Assembly (NCBI GenBank): GCA_027596195.1
Contig: JADGJG010000721.1
Span: 1-13,439, forward strand
Direction of reading: 5' to 3'
From: Podochytrium sp. JEL0797
Lineage: Eukaryota > Chytridiomycota > Chytridiomycetes > Chytridiales > Chytriomycetaceae
Length of the DNA stretch: 13,439 nt
Shown one piece after another: positions 13,070 to 13,439 of this stretch (position 1 is the stretch's first letter; each line of letters begins with the position of its first letter). Under the pieces are notes generated by a model. That model saw only the letters and a program-made list of their open reading frames with translations. It searched no databases and had not been told where the DNA came from. Position numbers and translations under genes: made by a program.

Positions 13070-13439
13070 GGGTGGGCGAAATGAGGAGGCAAAATCGGGA
13101 GGCAAATGGTGAGGCAGGGCACATAGAAGTCTTCAACACGATAATCTCACATGCGATTTTAGGTTGCGGTATTCTCGGCTTTCTTCCACTTCTTCAACTC
13201 AGCTCAGGCTTTTTCATTCACTTTCCTCAAGTCCAGCAACTTTTGCTACAAATCAATTGAGACACAGAACAAGTCACTCACGAGCAATCTAGTTAGTTTT
13301 GTAAATCTGGTCTATTTGTCTGCGCACTCTCTCTTCTTTTGCATGTCCTAAATTCGATCCGAAAATCGACCCCCCCCCCCCGTAGGGGGGTGGAGGGCGA
13401 GCGCGCCGGCCGGGGGCGCGCTGGCGGGGGTGTGGGCGG
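13070..13439. other. Right edge: no clear gene, GC-rich low-complexity end
   Basis: On the minus strand, around 13215-13165, a Lys/Glu-rich reading (AELKKWKKAENTAT) may be an exon piece, but stops cut it on both sides. From 13370 to the end, runs of C and G and GC-rich words (GCGCGCCGGCC) dominate. They may be the edge of a GC-rich gene or a low-quality contig end. Confidence 0.3.

Noticed and set aside
1..13439. CRISPR array, bacterial operon or phage genes
   Set aside because: No regularly spaced repeats, no Shine-Dalgarno-led gene clusters; introns and eukaryotic tRNA genes show a nuclear fungal-type genome.
13365..13439. GC-rich end as a telomere or rDNA fragment
   Set aside because: No telomeric repeat and no rRNA signature; it looks like low-complexity sequence at a contig edge.

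Overview
The window looks like nuclear DNA of a fungus, possibly a zoosporic (chytrid-like) lineage; the lineage is a guess. The grounds are eukaryotic tRNA genes with internal A and B boxes and oligo-T ends, short introns of about 50-76 nt (GTAAGT, GTATTG or GTATGC donors, CTAAC or GCTAAC branch sites, CAG ends), no operons or Shine-Dalgarno sites, and compact genes on both strands.

Layout. 1-299 is the 3' end of a spliced gene. 370-537 (-) is a small membrane protein. 954-1841 (-) is a disordered Ser/Thr/Pro-rich protein. 1921-1992 (-) is tRNA-Ala(TGC). 2099-2923 (+) is a probable OB-fold protein. 3312-3991 (+) is a tRNA-Leu(AAG)/tRNA-Glu(CTC) pair. 4510-5199 (-) is a hemerythrin-like HHE protein. 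5712-6392 (-) is a second, inverted Leu/Glu pair. About 6631-10.9 kb (-) is a Ser/Thr-rich, mucin-like surface-protein locus with introns, internal repeats and many breaks in frame. 11090-11161 (+) is a second tRNA-Ala. 11641-12507 (-) is a third Leu/Glu pair. The right end holds an uncertain ORF, a hairpin and GC-rich low-complexity sequence.

The most unusual element is a roughly 0.75-1.1 kb cassette: tRNA-Leu(AAG), a spacer of about 500-530 bp, tRNA-Glu(CTC) and a conserved 3' flank. It occurs three times. The six tRNA genes are identical between copies, while the spacers range from nearly identical to strongly diverged. Copy 3 carries a 208-bp insertion flanked by an 8-bp direct repeat. 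Copies 1 and 2 form a large inverted repeat around the hemerythrin-like gene, with signs of gene conversion next to tRNA-Leu.

The protein genes show no shared pathway. The mucin-like locus reads as a cell-surface or secreted stalk protein (Cys-rich region, then a Ser/Thr-rich repeat stalk) that is either degraded or disturbed by sequencing indels. All calls come from reading the sequence; no database search was done.
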